Part shown: positions 1-11,696 of the stretch, one piece after another | How the letters are laid out: each line of letters opens with the position of its first letter | Position numbering within the stretch: position 1 is the first letter of the stretch | NCBI GenBank assembly: GCA_905250885.1 | Contig: CAJNOQ010000775.1 | Location: 1-41,333, forward strand | DNA length: 41,333 nucleotides | Direction: 5' to 3' | DNA from: Didymodactylos carnosus | Taxonomy: Eukaryota > Rotifera > Eurotatoria > Philodinida > Philodinidae | Translations under genes and position numbers: made by a program | Notes under the pieces: model-generated | Told to the model about the DNA's origin: nothing | What the model saw: the letters and a program-made list of their open reading frames with translations, nothing else | The model's database searches: none

Positions 1-463
1 AAGAAGTTCCACCGCTAGGTGGCGCCAGAAGTCGGTGCAACCTACTTGAATGTTACATTTCCTGATAAAGTTATCTTTTCTCTTTCTAACAACGCAAACC
101 GCAAAACTCTTGTTTAGTTTTTCTATGCAAGTAACGAGAATCTCTAATCATTCATACATCATTTGATACGCCATGAAAAGCTCTATAATATGTGTTAATA
201 GGAAACTTAAGGAAGCTTCCTCCAACCGCGATTTTTGGGTATTAATACTTTGAAGCTAAACAAGGTAATTATCTCGGAGATAATTGATGGTCTTGCTGGG
301 CAAATACTGACATCTGTAACTTGGTGATGCAGTGGCATCCACAACCGGGAGTTGTATATACGACTAAATTATTGTGACTCTCCATGACTTGGGTGAGAAA
401 TGGCACGATCATCACCAGATTTAATTATAACTAATTCATCATCCAAAAAAGTGTCCATTTCTT
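1..463. other. Left-edge intergenic sequence
   Basis: No gene is supported here. One short match stands out: around positions 17-33 the plus strand reads TAGGTGGCGCCAGAAGTC. This resembles the ends of three TIR transposons elsewhere in the window (consensus GGRTGSNGCAGAA beside TA). It could be one end of a further copy, but no partner repeat is visible, so it is only a hint. Confidence 0.3.
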
Positions 464-718
464 TTAAAAATTCAATAACTCAGTAATGATTTGAGCTAAA
501 GAGCCGCGCGTTGCGGCAAAACAGTCACAATGACTTGTACTTTTACCGATATGATTAAGATTAACTTTTAAGAAAGTCGATTGAGCAGCTTCTCTAGCAA
601 TCGGACGTCCCTTATCTGACATGGCTCTTAAAATAAAAGCAATCCGAACTAAACAGGTTTGATTTTGAATGATTAATGAGAATTTTATACAACCATACCA
701 TGTGAAATTATTCTTCAA
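464..718 (-). other. Unrecognised coding-like remnant
   Basis: An 84-codon minus-strand frame with balanced amino-acid composition, unlike the surrounding low-complexity sequence. Its C-terminal two thirds contain SDKGRPIAREAA and a Cys/His-containing stretch. Coding character seems to continue toward lower coordinates, to about 360, so this may be the surviving part of a longer decayed gene or repeat. I do not recognise the family and assign no function. Confidence 0.25.
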
Positions 719-1235
719 AATTTTTATTAAAAGGAAAGGAAAAAATTTCTCATGTAACCAATTATACTGCGAGAAAATTTTAATTCGACCTTTTCAAGCG
801 CTGCAAAATAGATAGTTAGATTTTTCATGGACTATTAGTTTATTGTACGATTGTATGATGGATTTTGTCGTTAAGATGCATCGCTACTTTACCGTTGTTC
901 GCTCAAATTTTAGCATGAACTGGCTGGCTAGAATCACAAACTATACGAATATCTCAACAATTAAAAGGATAGAACAACAAAAACTGAGTTTTAAGTTAGA
1001 GAGTTAACCATTATTTGGAGCTTCTTAGTATTTTCACTTTCACATTTTGTAATTAAACAGTCAACATGTTTATAGTAGAGAATTCTACAGCCGTTCTTTG
1101 AGTAAAAAATAGAACGTCTGGATAAAGGATAAACTCGGATGCAGATATAAGCAAATTACAAAATGATCAATTCCTCATAGCACTTGAATATCACTTACTT
1201 CGCTCTTCAAAAATTATTCATTTTTTGTTGTACGC
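719..1235. other. Intergenic or intronic stretch downstream of the glycosyltransferase-like gene
   Basis: AT-rich with no convincing gene on either strand. If the neighbouring minus-strand glycosyltransferase-like gene has further exons, they would lie here or beyond. I looked for a frame that would continue its expected C-terminus and found none that is convincing. Confidence 0.3.
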
Positions 1236-1239
1236 TCAC

Positions 1240-2191
1240 CTGATTAACCGTTGATCAATATCCCAGAGCGGGGGCTTTTTTCTAACTTTTGTTTGAATTG
1301 TTATGTTCATTTTAAAATTTAAATAGCATGTAATGGTAGACATTGTTAACTTCTTATGTTTTTCGTCGAAACACGATGAATTTGTTAAATCAACAACTTG
1401 TTTCCATAATCTTTTTTTCATTCCGATATACGATATTGGATAATAAGGATAGGAAACATTTTTAAAGATTAATTCTTCTGATAAACAACAAAATGCATTT
1501 ACAATTAAAATATCTGACGTTGGATTGGGATTAAATAATCTAAACAGAAGATATGTCATATTCATTTATCTAGTAAGGAACCATCCACAGATATCTTCTC
1601 TAAAAATAAGATCAAACTCACGATCAAATCTTAAAATTTTCATGTATCTTACTTTATATTAATCGGTAATAAATCAGCATCTGATATAATTAGAAAATCA
1701 TCGTTTTTTAAATATTTGTCTTCTAAATAACCACCAAATAATCTTGATATTTGACTATAAGATATCGATAATACTTCTTTATCAAATTTAGTCTTTGTAT
1801 GAATAAAATAATGTTTCAGTTGTAAATGATTTAACGCTTGCATCATTTCAGATAATGATGATGTCGGTAAATTTTCCAAACCATGTAATAATATTATTGG
1901 TTCATAGCCAATACGTCGCCATGTTAAACTTGTGAAAGGTAAATAGTAACAATAAGCGAGACTAAATGAATAGGCTGAACATGATAATAGCACATAACCA
2001 TACTGATTATTTGTTTCTATTGTTGTGTGATTTAATAATTGTGAAAAATCGAAAAGAATCGATGAGGACGGAATTATGAGTGGTTTTTTTGTAAACCATT
2101 GAAAAAATAAAATTGTTAAAATAATATTCAATAAACAACTTAAACTGGTTATCACCGATAAGCGACAACCAAAACAATATAAACGAGACAT
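1240..2191 (-). CDS. Type II membrane protein, glycosyltransferase-like (two exons seen, 3' end unresolved)
   Basis: Exon 1 is 1653-2191 and exon 2 is 1240-1539, joined by a GTAAGA donor and a TTCTGTTTAG acceptor that keep frame. The protein starts with a short cytoplasmic tail and one hydrophobic anchor at about residues 9-32, the layout of a Golgi type II glycosyltransferase. Exon 1 ends in a DDFLIISDADLLP stretch whose DAD (residues 171-173) looks like the metal-binding DxD motif of GT-A enzymes. Exon 2 carries YPYYPISYIGM and, near its end, WDIDQRL, which would suit the acceptor and catalytic side. About 280 residues are covered. Exon 2 ends in a good CAG/GTGAGC donor two bases before an in-frame TGA, so another exon is expected, but none could be identified. 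Donor and acceptor substrates are unknown. It is either an intact gene with an unseen last exon or a 3'-truncated copy. Confidence 0.6.
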
Positions 2192-2219
2192 GCTGTCTGG
2201 GTAAATGCAAAATATCTGT

Positions 2220-2460
2220 TTGAACTAAACGAAAAAAAAAAAAGTATTCTTAACCATTCATAAAAAATAATAAATAGTAGAGAAAAAAAATCTATAATAA
2301 AATAATCCTACTATTGTTCAATATCTTGTGACAAAGCAGCGATCATTTATTAATCTTTATTCCTGACTAAGTTAATAAAAAGACAGAATGAACTACATTC
2401 CAGAATATCAAACTTTTAAATTGTTGTTTTGAAGTTTTCGACAACAGTTAATAGTGCTCA
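2220..2460. other. AT-rich 5' flank of the glycosyltransferase-like gene
   Basis: A short upstream region with poly(A) runs and no gene. It would contain the promoter of the minus-strand gene, but I see no specific motif. It ends at the left terminus of the TIR element that follows. Confidence 0.3.
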
Positions 2461-2464
2461 TATA

Positions 2465-3354
2465 ACGGATACAGTATTTTCTATTTTTCTCGTATTTCTT
2501 TAGGACTTAAAGGTTAATGTCTTTTTTAACAGATACACCGCGAAATAATCTACAGAACTACACGTGAACTTTAATTTCAGAACTTCAATTAAGAAACTGC
2601 GCAAATCATACGAAAGGCGATAAAAATGAAAACTTTGTAAGTTTGGTATTTTTTTCGTTCTGAACCTTTTTCTTCTGCTATTATTTCCGTAAAAAAGTGT
2701 AGAACTCAGTTTCTTTTTTGTACTTTCGAAACTGCCCTTTCTTGTGGTCTCTAAAAAGAGCTTTTTAGAGCAGATGGTATACTCGAGAACGAAGTTTTCA
2801 AAAATACGTCAAAAATTGACAACACCCCCGTTTCTAACAACGTACCCAATCAAGAAACGAAAACATGAACGAAGTTTTGATTTTGTAGTTAGGTAGAGCG
2901 GAACAATCATTTCTGACCAAAACAAAACAAATCCGATCGAAAAATCTTTTATTTTAAGGCAATTATGGGACTTTTACTGAAAGCACCATCGCACACAGAA
3001 TTTAAAAAATGTGATAACCGATAGAAAAATTATTATTTCTCCATGGGTACTAATATGAAAAAATGTGAAGTGTAGCTAAAAGATAGAACGAAGTCAGGGC
3101 TACAAAATGGCTAATTCAGTTTTTCTTACTTTCAAAATATTAACACAAGAAATTGTTTTTAAGTTTACAAAGTTTTCATTTTTTTGCTTTTTCGTACGAT
3201 TTGCGTAGTTTTCTTAATTGAAGTTCTGAAATTAAAGTTCAGGTGTGGTTTTGTAGGGTATTTCGCGGTGTATCTTTTTAAATAAAACATTAACCTTTAG
3301 ATCCTCGAGAAAACTAGGAAATACTGAGAGGCTCATTCTTTCTGCCGCATCCGT
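2465..3354. mobile_element. TIR DNA transposon, non-autonomous (element A, mariner-like ends)
   Basis: The ends form imperfect inverted repeats of about 180 bp. The left arm, about 2465-2640, pairs with the right arm, about 3170-3354. Shared blocks include ACCGCGAAATA and CTTTAATTTCAGAACTTCAA. The outer ends read TAACGGATAC (left) and TAACGGATGC (right, read inward), with TA at each edge (2463-2464 and 3355-3356), as in Tc1/mariner-type elements that duplicate TA. No transposase frame is present, so it would depend on another copy. Much of its interior plus left arm (about 2530-3000) recurs in inverted orientation and diverged form at 12840-13290. Arm divergence suggests an old insertion. Confidence 0.75.
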
Positions 3355-3364
3355 TATATATGTT

Positions 3365-4540
3365 GTTAAGAATGTACAACAAGGGATTTTTTACTAATAA
3401 ATGTATAAAATCATCAACACCAATATTTTATGTTGCTTTTAAAGTATGAAAAAGACGAATATCTTGACTTATGTTAAATTCGTGTTCTTTGAGTTAAACT
3501 TTACAGTATGTATATGATTTTGAGCAGCAGTAGTTATTAAATATTCTTAGTTAAGAGACGCGCATGAATGTGAGAACTTAAACTTACCTAAGGTATTGAA
3601 ATCGAAGTCATCGATAAATATCTTCTATACCATATGTTATGTAAAAAAAAGCAGTGTGTATTTCTTTTTCTTAATAAATTTTCTTTCTTGCGTGTATTTC
3701 TTTCTGGATTCATTATCACTCAACCATGTGATTACTGTCCACTTAGTCGTTTTCAACATGCGGACATAGATATATATGATAGGTCTTATAATTGTCGATG
3801 TAACGATAAAAATTGACTATTGACTCCTATTCTACACTTCTTTTTTTTTCGATTCTTTTCGTTCTTTCTTAAAAATATAATTCACAAATAAAAGAACAAA
3901 AAATAGATCAGAACGAAAGTATTTTACCGAATAAACTCGTATTCTTTTCTCGTCTTCAAATACAATAGACTAGATGATCATATTTTCTAGCGGCACGTTT
4001 GATATTTGTCATGTGGCTATCCCACAATTCTTTATCTTCTACTCATTATATATAAGAAATCATATGTTTCAATATGTTGACTCATCTTAATCAAACAATC
4101 TTTCAACAAGATTTTTTATTTTTCGAATGTGTTTATTCGTGTTTTGTTTATTTTTTATATGTTTTGTGGTATGTATATATTATAAAAAGTTTTCGCTTCA
4201 GAAATTGCAGCGCATTTTTTTAAGAAGAAAAAGTAAAACACAACAAACAAAAAACGAAAAAAATTTGAAAACGAACGTCTCCACAAAAAAAAAACAGAAA
4301 AAACTATTTATGTGTGCTGTTGGTTTTTTCTTATGTTTCTATACAATAAAAAAGATAGTAGAGTTAACACAAACACACACAACACAATACGAACGACGAG
4401 CAGGGTGAAAGAAAAGAAGATTCTTGTTGTTGTTGTTGTTGTTGTTATTGTCGTATATGTTTTTCTCTCTAATATCTATGGATATATATACACAAAGACA
4501 CACACTAACATATTTTTTAACGAATAAACTGAACACTTAA
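3365..4540. other. Intergenic region downstream of the CNOT2 gene
   Basis: AT-rich with poly(A)/poly(T) runs. The short open frames on both strands are low complexity and mutually overlapping. It contains a GTT/TTG trinucleotide microsatellite at 4424-4446. The 3' UTR of the minus-strand CNOT2 gene should extend into the right part. No other gene is seen. Confidence 0.4.
4424..4446. repeat. (TTG)n microsatellite
   Basis: About eight TTG units in tandem on the plus strand, just beyond the 3' end of the CNOT2 gene, probably within its 3' UTR. Direct observation. Confidence 0.8.
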
Positions 4541-4543
4541 AAA

Positions 4544-7460
4544 TTATCTTGTATAATTTGAATATTGCCCTGGCTGTTGTTGTTGTTGGAGTAACTTCGA
4601 TGTAATCAACTCCTGTTGCTTAATTGGTGGTCCTAGGAGTGAAAAAACTGAACGTATCTTAAAATATTTCTGTTATTATTAGCGCTTGTCTTTAATTTTA
4701 CGTAGAAGTTAACTCGAGGCTTAAAGAAATCACTTTTATCTGAAGTAATCAACAGAGAGCAAGGCAATTGAATTTTTTTTACTTGAAAGAGGTTTGACTT
4801 GTTCACTTCTGAAGCAAAAGATCCTTTTGAGAACTAAAGCTTGTTCTCTCGAAAGCTAAATTGGGAACTCGAGATGTAATGCATGTTCAACTAAATCTGC
4901 TTCACATCACTTTCAAAACTGAAGTCAATTCGTATACATAAGTAAAACTATTGAATTTTCTAGTTGAATCACTCGCATTTGATGAACGCTTTTTTAAAGG
5001 TTTGTATGTCGGTAAAAGATCATCTGTGTGTTTTGCCACTGTTACATACCATCTAATTTTTCATAGTCGATTCTCATTGATTTGTGTGTTTTTCTCCATA
5101 GTGGTACATCAAATACACAATACACGCCAGTTTCATAAGTTTCAAATTTCTGATCGGGCATGATATTTTTAATTCGAGTTAACCATATACGTTCATCTTT
5201 ATGATACCTCCAATCACGACGATATAATTCATTGGCAGCTGATATTTGAATATAATCATTTCCAAATAGATAAAATAGAAAAAATAGAGTATCTTCATTT
5301 AATTGATCAAATTTCACTTGTGGTAGTTTATCTCGAATTTGTATTCCCATCTGATATTCATATGGTACTTGATAATCGATTTCATGCGGACGAGCTTGTT
5401 GATCGACAAAGGGAGATATAAACGATGGATATAAATCAGTTTGACTTTCCATACCTGGAAATAAATAAAGAATAACACACTCAAAATTTTTCTGATAAAT
5501 ATTACAGCGCAATTGTACTAACAGATGTACTCTCTGAATATAAGTCCACGTCGAGGCAGTGTTTCTAAGTCTTGTTAGCCTTTTTTAGTGAACTTAAACA
5601 ACTTACTAAACACGTCTTACTAAACACTTAAACAACTTAAACAACTTAAACAACTTACTAAGACCCAATGTTGTAAGATCACAATTCAATAAAGTTGATG
5701 CAACTGGATCTTTTTCTGCTTGTTGAATAATTTGTAACAAACCCACCAGACCATATTGATCGGTAATTGTTGAAGACGGTAAAGTATTACCACTCGTTAC
5801 ACTTCCACTGTTACTTGTTTGCCCGGATGTTGTCGTTGCCGTCCCGTTACTACCAATCACACCTGCCGTCGTCTGGCCTGATGTTAAAGTTGTATTTGAT
5901 GAATTTTGTTGTTGTTGTTGCTGAGCAGCATGAGCTTGATGTACTGCTAAAAGAGCAGCAAATCCAGCCGAAGTTGATGATGAAGAATTTGAAGTTGACG
6001 ATGAAACTAAAATACGTTAAAAATAAAACATATTTATTGCAGTGCTAGGGAATTGTTACTCAAAATCAAAAGCAACTATAGAATAAAACAGTACAAAAAT
6101 ATCAGATATTCACCAACTAAGTTTTAAACTATTTAATTTTCACTGTGATACTAAGATATCTTTGTATATGATCAATCTTGTCTATATTATTAAGATTATT
6201 TAAGAGAACCAAGACACTTTCTACATGTCATTGTTACACAGGATAATAAACTAAGTATAATGTATTTTTTCGACCTATCTGACCTACCTGAACCTGACGG
6301 TTGATGCGATAACTGTTTCATATATTGTGGATGTTGAGAATTTGACAATGATGATATATTCTGAGATGCAGGAATCGATTGTTGACGATTTAAAAGAGTA
6401 TTCATTTGATCGACGGATGATTTAAATATCGTAGGACTAGGTGACGACGATGTATGATGATAAGACGATGAGGATTGTAGTTGAGAAGATTGTTGTTGTT
6501 GCAATTGTTTTAAATCATTCAATGACGCGAAACCATTTAAAGAGTTCGAAGATGTCGAGGAGTAATTACTAAATGGATGTTGAGATGAGGATGATGAAGA
6601 AGTGACTGATGGTAATAAATTATTTGATGTTTGCTGTGAAGAAACTGTTGTTGTCGAATCCTGATTTTGCGATATCGTTGCACTTTTAGGCAATGGAGGG
6701 AAATCTTCCTGTTGTAATTCGAACTGTAAAACAATTAAATAGAAAAACGAATATAAACTTTTTAGAGAAAGGAAGTTACAGACGGTGGATCACATTATGA
6801 ATATACGCGAAAAAGTTACTAAGATACAAAAAAATATTTGATTACAGCTACCAAATTTATAAAAATTGAACGCAGTGTACAAAATGAAAAAAAGTGCCTA
6901 TGGATCAAACAAATCTTTTCATTCCCGACAGCTCCGGTACAAAGGAAAAACTTTGAAATAGACTAAAAACAACTAGCATCCGTCCAATTTCTCAAAGTTA
7001 TATTTACTTCTTAACGGAAGTACTATCACACCTGTGGAAGCTTTCTTCTCACGATGAAAATCCTAAACGTTGCCTTCGTCATGTCCATAGAAGGCAATTA
7101 CTCTTTCTCAAATTATGAACTGAAGCGCTACAAAAGCTATTTTCAACATACATTTTTCTCCAGTTGTATTTGAGATGTCGATGATGTTAAACTATTTATT
7201 AAACCGTTTTGATTTAAATGATTCGTTAAACCATCTAGCGTCTGTAATTGTGATGACTGCTGAGATGGATGTTGTTGTTTATTCGTTGTTGAATTATTCA
7301 TCTGTTGTTGTTGCTGCTGCTGTTGTTGTGAAGATGCCACAGATGTCCATTGTTTAGTTCCAGGCGGGGCCATATTATGTAAATAGGTCGATGAGGCCAT
7401 ATGTAAATAAGATGGAGATGTCCCAGACATAGGATGTAAATAAGACGAGGATGATGCCAT
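4544..7460 (-). CDS. CNOT2: CCR4-NOT transcription complex subunit 2 (NOT2), five exons
   Basis: Scaffold subunit of the CCR4-NOT deadenylase, acting in mRNA decay and transcription control in nucleus and cytoplasm. Exons: 7152-7460, 6288-6723, 5659-6006, 5050-5454 and 4544-4632. All junctions are GT-AG and in phase, giving 528 residues (human CNOT2 has 540). The N-terminal half is Ser/Gln-rich and low complexity. Exon 2 opens with EDFPPLP (about residue 108), matching the conserved EDFPALP of animal CNOT2. Exon 3 ends in a DQYGLVGLL and DLTTLGLS segment. Exon 4 is the NOT box, with IRDKLPQVKF, NELYRRDWRYHKDERIW and ETGVYCVFDVPLWRK, aligning throughout with the human C-terminus. The last exon is a short Gln-rich tail ending NYTR. 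The start is the first ATG of the open stretch (MASSSSYLHP). A still earlier 5' exon is possible but not seen. Confidence 0.92.
5592..5664. repeat. Short tandem repeat across the exon 3 donor of the CNOT2 gene
   Basis: On the plus strand a roughly 9-bp unit, AACTTAAAC, is repeated with variants such as CAACTTACTAA. Read on the gene strand it produces several TTAGTAAG strings. The first of them is the splice donor used to keep the CNOT2 frame (CTTA/GTAAGT). The others, within about 60 bp, look like near-identical decoy donors. Confidence 0.7.
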
Positions 7461-9671
7461 AAAGCAAGAGAGAGTGGAAATCAAATATTTTGTGCTGTTT
7501 TTAATAGATAGCGAAAACCGCTGCCATAAATTTTGGTGACCAAAAAATAACGAAAACCATAAAAGAATTACAAATACCTTTAGACTATTTTTGTCAGACT
7601 AACTGCTGACAGATGTCAACTCAAAATGACTTTTCTCTTAAAAAGAAATGCAAAACTTCAGCTCGAGTAAGAATTTTGTGTCTAAACAATAGATGTTTGA
7701 TAGTCATGCGCTCGTAATAGTGGTCGCCAGCAGTACTACACTACATAACTGATTGAGTTGAAAAAGTGAACAAATGTGACTGAAGAACTCTAGAAAAGGC
7801 ATTTTTGTTTATTGGTAAGTCCTATGTGTATACTGAAAGAATTAGAAGTATTTGGCATAGTTATCTTTCTATTTGCATAAAATTAGCAGTGTTTGAACGA
7901 CATCTATTTTAAAAAGAGTAGTGGCGAATATCATAAATCGAGCAGTGTTTGGCGACCATGGGGATGATAAGAAAAACTAAAAAATAAGTGTAAGGAAGAA
8001 AGCATTGAAGGTTCTTAATCAAACTAGGATTTGTTTTTCCTATCGACGAATATCTTACAAGTAATCGTATAGAACAGATCATCAGTGTTTCGAAAAATGT
8101 TATATTGATATTATAGTAAATGTGTAACAATATCATGCTAAAAGTGTGACAGACCACCGTAAACATATAATATCATGTTTTTACTGCGTCAGTATTACAT
8201 TTTAATATAATATTGTTACATATTTACATGATTAATAATCTCACACTTTCCAATGATTCATCGTAATGTTCTCAGCTTTTCTAAGCAAACGTAGTTTATC
8301 TAGCCTAAATTACTCTGTTACTCATGCTGAAAGGCGAGAATACCGTAGTTTTAAGACTAAAGATGATATTATATGGTATTCGTTATTATCGAGTTCTCCT
8401 GACAACTGTGAGCAGCTAAATAGAGTGCTCAAAATAACTTTTCGAACATGATGCGTCTTAAAAATCAATATAGCATAATAGTAATGAGTGATAGTTTATG
8501 CATAAAATAGTTTTGGTTTATTAGAAATCATAATTGCTGTTGATCTTACATGTAAAGTAAATCAACAATCTTTAGATTAACTTACACTCATAGCCGAAGA
8601 ATGAAAAGTTCTAAGCAGCTGTCCTAAAACGTTATATACATTGATTAAAATTAGAACGATGGATCCGTTGTATTTCTTAAGCATCTGTAGCTCTAAAAAT
8701 TCGCTAAACTTATAGTTGATGTTTCGTAGTAGTAGTATTTATTCACGAAAAGTGAGTATGAAAAAATATTGTGTAAAAATTGCGGTTTGATTGTTTAGTA
8801 ACAGAGATAACTGAAAAGAAGAAAATTACAACAGAAAAAAAGAAATACAAAAAACAGAGAAAACAAATATAAAGGAACTTTACAAATGAAACTAATCTGT
8901 GATCTGAAACTCCGCTAAAATAAATGTATCGTGAATGTTTTTCCCATAAAGATCTTTAGTCTGATAAGCACACAATCTTCACATACGTTGATGTCGTCTG
9001 AGAAGATTATAAAGATTTTTAAAAAATACATTGAGACACAAATTAGATTCTTCTCTTGTTTTTTTTTCCTTTGCCATAATGCATCGTGAGAGCAAAGATT
9101 GTTTTATTGAAAGTGTAGTACTGTCACACTTTTATCATGTACCAGGAGAAAATACTACCTCATTGTCCAACTTTTACCTGATGAATGTAAAAGCAATGTC
9201 ACACTTTACGTGTTATTTTTATAGCTCGAGTATTACATTGTCACGATAAAAGTGTCATCGTCGCGTTATGTGGGATTAGATTTTGACGATGCACACTTTT
9301 ACTGTGATTATTTCATAGTTTCGTCGTGATTCTTTTTACAAGGTATTCTGAACTATATTTAGGAATATGACCGTTTCCATTCGTGAAGTGCTCGTGGACT
9401 GATGAATTTTGTTTAAACGAACTGGAATTCGATATAATACTAACGGTTTGTTAGGTTTAGAAGTTATACAAGTTTCAGTTATTTTTCATAGGAACTGTTT
9501 CCTAATTATTATTTAAACAAGTAAAGTAGATTCCACTGTGAACAAACAAGCTATAATAAGAGTATAGCAATTTTTATTATAGTTTAGTGAAAAGTCTGCA
9601 AAAGAATGGTATTAATCATTGAGAAAATAATGACAAAATTTTTATTTTTTCAAAAAATCAAAAAATATAAT
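7461..9671. other. Intergenic region upstream of the CNOT2 gene
   Basis: About 2.2 kb without a supported gene. The part next to 7460 should hold the CNOT2 promoter and 5' UTR, but no TATA box or initiator could be assigned. A weak inverted repeat pairs about 8110-8135 with about 8205-8232 (both contain ATATTGTTACA). A TGTCACACTTTTA-like motif recurs between 8139 and 9305 on both strands. Short open frames here overlap and lack any recognisable domain. Confidence 0.4.
8139..9305. repeat. Dispersed TGTCACACTTTTA-type motif cluster
   Basis: Copies or near copies of TGTCACACTTTTA occur at about 8139-8151 (minus), 8240-8250 (plus, partial), 9122-9133 (plus), 9197-9208 (plus, TGTCACACTTTA), 9246-9257 (minus, without one CA) and 9291-9302 (plus, GCACACTTTTA). 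Six related copies in 1.2 kb, on both strands, are more than expected in AT-rich sequence. They could be decayed repeat units or binding sites. Confidence 0.5.
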
Positions 9672-9977
9672 TTAGGCTATACGATGGATATTCGTAATAG
9701 TCTTCTGTTCTATTTGTGAGATGAACTGAGGTAAAGTACAACAAGGTTTTTCCATCTTTTCAACGCTAAGATTTGAAGAATAAATATGCATAAATTTTGT
9801 CGAAGAAGCTATTGTGTACAATATCGTAATTGAATTGTACGACATTTTGATCGCTCGGGGTACGTTAGATGTAAAAAGCAGACGTATATCGCTAATATCA
9901 AAGTAAGTTAAGACTCTGCTCATGAAGTGCAATGTGCAATCTTGTTGGCTGTATAGCATTCTTGCTTTAATGTGCAC
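9672..9977 (-). other. Unrecognised 101-codon open frame
   Basis: A minus-strand frame with varied amino-acid content, including ISDIRLLFTSNVPRAIKMSY, and little low complexity. There is no recognisable domain, signal peptide or partner exon. It may be a small gene, a decayed exon or chance. I list it only because its composition is more protein-like than the other short frames nearby. Confidence 0.2.
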
Positions 9978-10375
9978 AGTAGCAGTCTAATTTTTTTTTG
10001 CTCAGTGTTTAGTAATTATCTTCCGATGTTCTTTAGACTTTATTGTAGTCTCTTCAAACAATGTCAATACTGTACAATAGTTGTTTGCAAGCAGAGCGAA
10101 CAAAACTTATTTGAGAGGTATTTGAGTAAAAAATACTAATAAAACATCTAGCTTTGTCATTTATTCTGTCTCTAAAAAGTTCTTAAAAATGTGAGAATAT
10201 ATGCGACTTCCAAATTACTAAATGTTCTTTATTCTATTAGAATCAAAAATGTTTCGTTGTGTGAGTTTTATGAGTCAAGGACGCAGTCGACTTTACTAAT
10301 TTCACACATTAGCTGTTAAGATGGATAATGAAACTTTACTTTATGTTCTAGATATTAAGTTTTCATTATTCTATA
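9978..10375. other. Upstream flank of the cystinosin gene
   Basis: About 400 bp of AT-rich sequence before the cystinosin start codon. It should include its promoter and 5' leader. No specific regulatory element is recognisable. Confidence 0.35.
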
Positions 10376-11696
10376 ATGTTTCAAAATAGAAATTATTTGT
10401 TTATAATCACAATTTATACTATCATTTTATATCATTGTGTTTCTTGTCGATTTTTTTCTCGAATGATTGCTGATGATGATCATACAATTTTATTCGATCC
10501 ATCATCCTTATCTATCAGTGTAAATAAGGTTCGATCAACAACTGTTCAACTTGTTACGCCTCCTGGTCAATATGTGAATATTACATTTCTCTATGGAAAT
10601 AATGATGAATTAACATTAAATACACATGGCTATATAGATCCATTACCAAATATTACATTTAATCAACATATCACAACTCAACAAATTCACATTAAAGCGA
10701 GAAAAGCGGGACATTTGATTATTGGTGCTCAATCAGAAGAACTAAACATAACTCAGCGAGATTTTGTAAGAATTGAAATAAGTAAAAGTTCAACATTAAA
10801 TGTATTTATACAAATTATTGGATGGATGTATTTTCTAGGTAAAATTCAAGATATTAATCGAATAGGAGATTTCTATTTATGTTTTTTCTCTATTTTAGCC
10901 TGGTCTATATCATTTTATCCACAAATAATTTTAAATTTTAAACGAAAAAGTGTTATTGGTTTAAATTTTGATTTTTTAACATTAAATATATTAGGACATT
11001 TTTGTTATTCTGTATTTAATGTGACTTTATATTCATCATCAGCGGTACAATCTGAATATTATCATGCACATCCACATGGTGTTATTCCTGTATTATTAAA
11101 CGATGTTGTATTCGCTTGTCATGCTGTATTTGCATGTTTAGTAACCATATTTCAGTGTTTATTTTTTGAACGAGGTATATTATTACTAGTTTTAAGTTAA
11201 AAAAAAATAGTCGTTTTAATTAAACCTTTTTTTACTATTTATAGGTAAACAACGGGTCTCTTACACCACTCGTATAATAATGTGTGTATTAATATTATTT
11301 TTAATTATTTCAACCATAATTTCAGCGAGTAAACGTAAATTTCAAACTTTAACATTATTATACTTTTATTCTTATGTAAAACTTTTAATAACATTGCTTA
11401 AATATTGGCCTCAGGCTTGGTTTAATTATCGTCGAAAATCAACAGAAGGTTGGTCTATAGGAAATATATTGCTTGATTTTACTGGAGGAGCATTAAGTTT
11501 ACTTCAAATGTTCATGTTAGCTTATAATTTTAATGATTGGACATCTATATTTGGATCACCCACAAAATTTGGTCTTGGAGTATTGTCAATATTTTTCGAT
11601 CTTATTTTTATTATTCAACATTATTATCTCTACAGACAACCAATGTATACCATAATACAGTCAGACGAGAGAGAGAACGATAGAGGAAAAATATAA
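10376..11696 (+). CDS. CTNS: Cystinosin, lysosomal cystine/proton symporter, three exons
   Basis: Exports cystine from lysosomes with protons. Exons 10376-10838, 10899-11174 and 11245-11696 are separated by introns of 60 and 70 bp with GT-AG ends, giving 396 residues (human 367). An N-terminal hydrophobic signal is followed by a luminal domain with several NIT glycosylation sequons, then seven predicted membrane helices with two PQ-loops. The first spliced junction restores YFLAWSISFYPQ (human YFVAWSISFYPQ) and leads into RKSVIGLNFDF. The second PQ-loop has KYWPQAWFNYRRKSTEGWSIG and LLDFTGG. Its Asp (about residue 324) corresponds to the human proton/cystine-coupling Asp305. The second junction restores FERGKQRVS (human YERGGQRVS). 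The C-terminus ends after the last helix without a clear GYDQL-type lysosomal tyrosine signal, although YTII may serve. Confidence 0.95.

Noticed and set aside
9031-9249. 72-codon plus-strand frame
   Set aside because: Overlaps the dispersed TGTCACACTTTTA motif cluster. The frame is explained by those repeats and has no domain.
9262-9275. TGTGGG as a telomere-like repeat
   Set aside because: Occurs once only. No tandem array is present.
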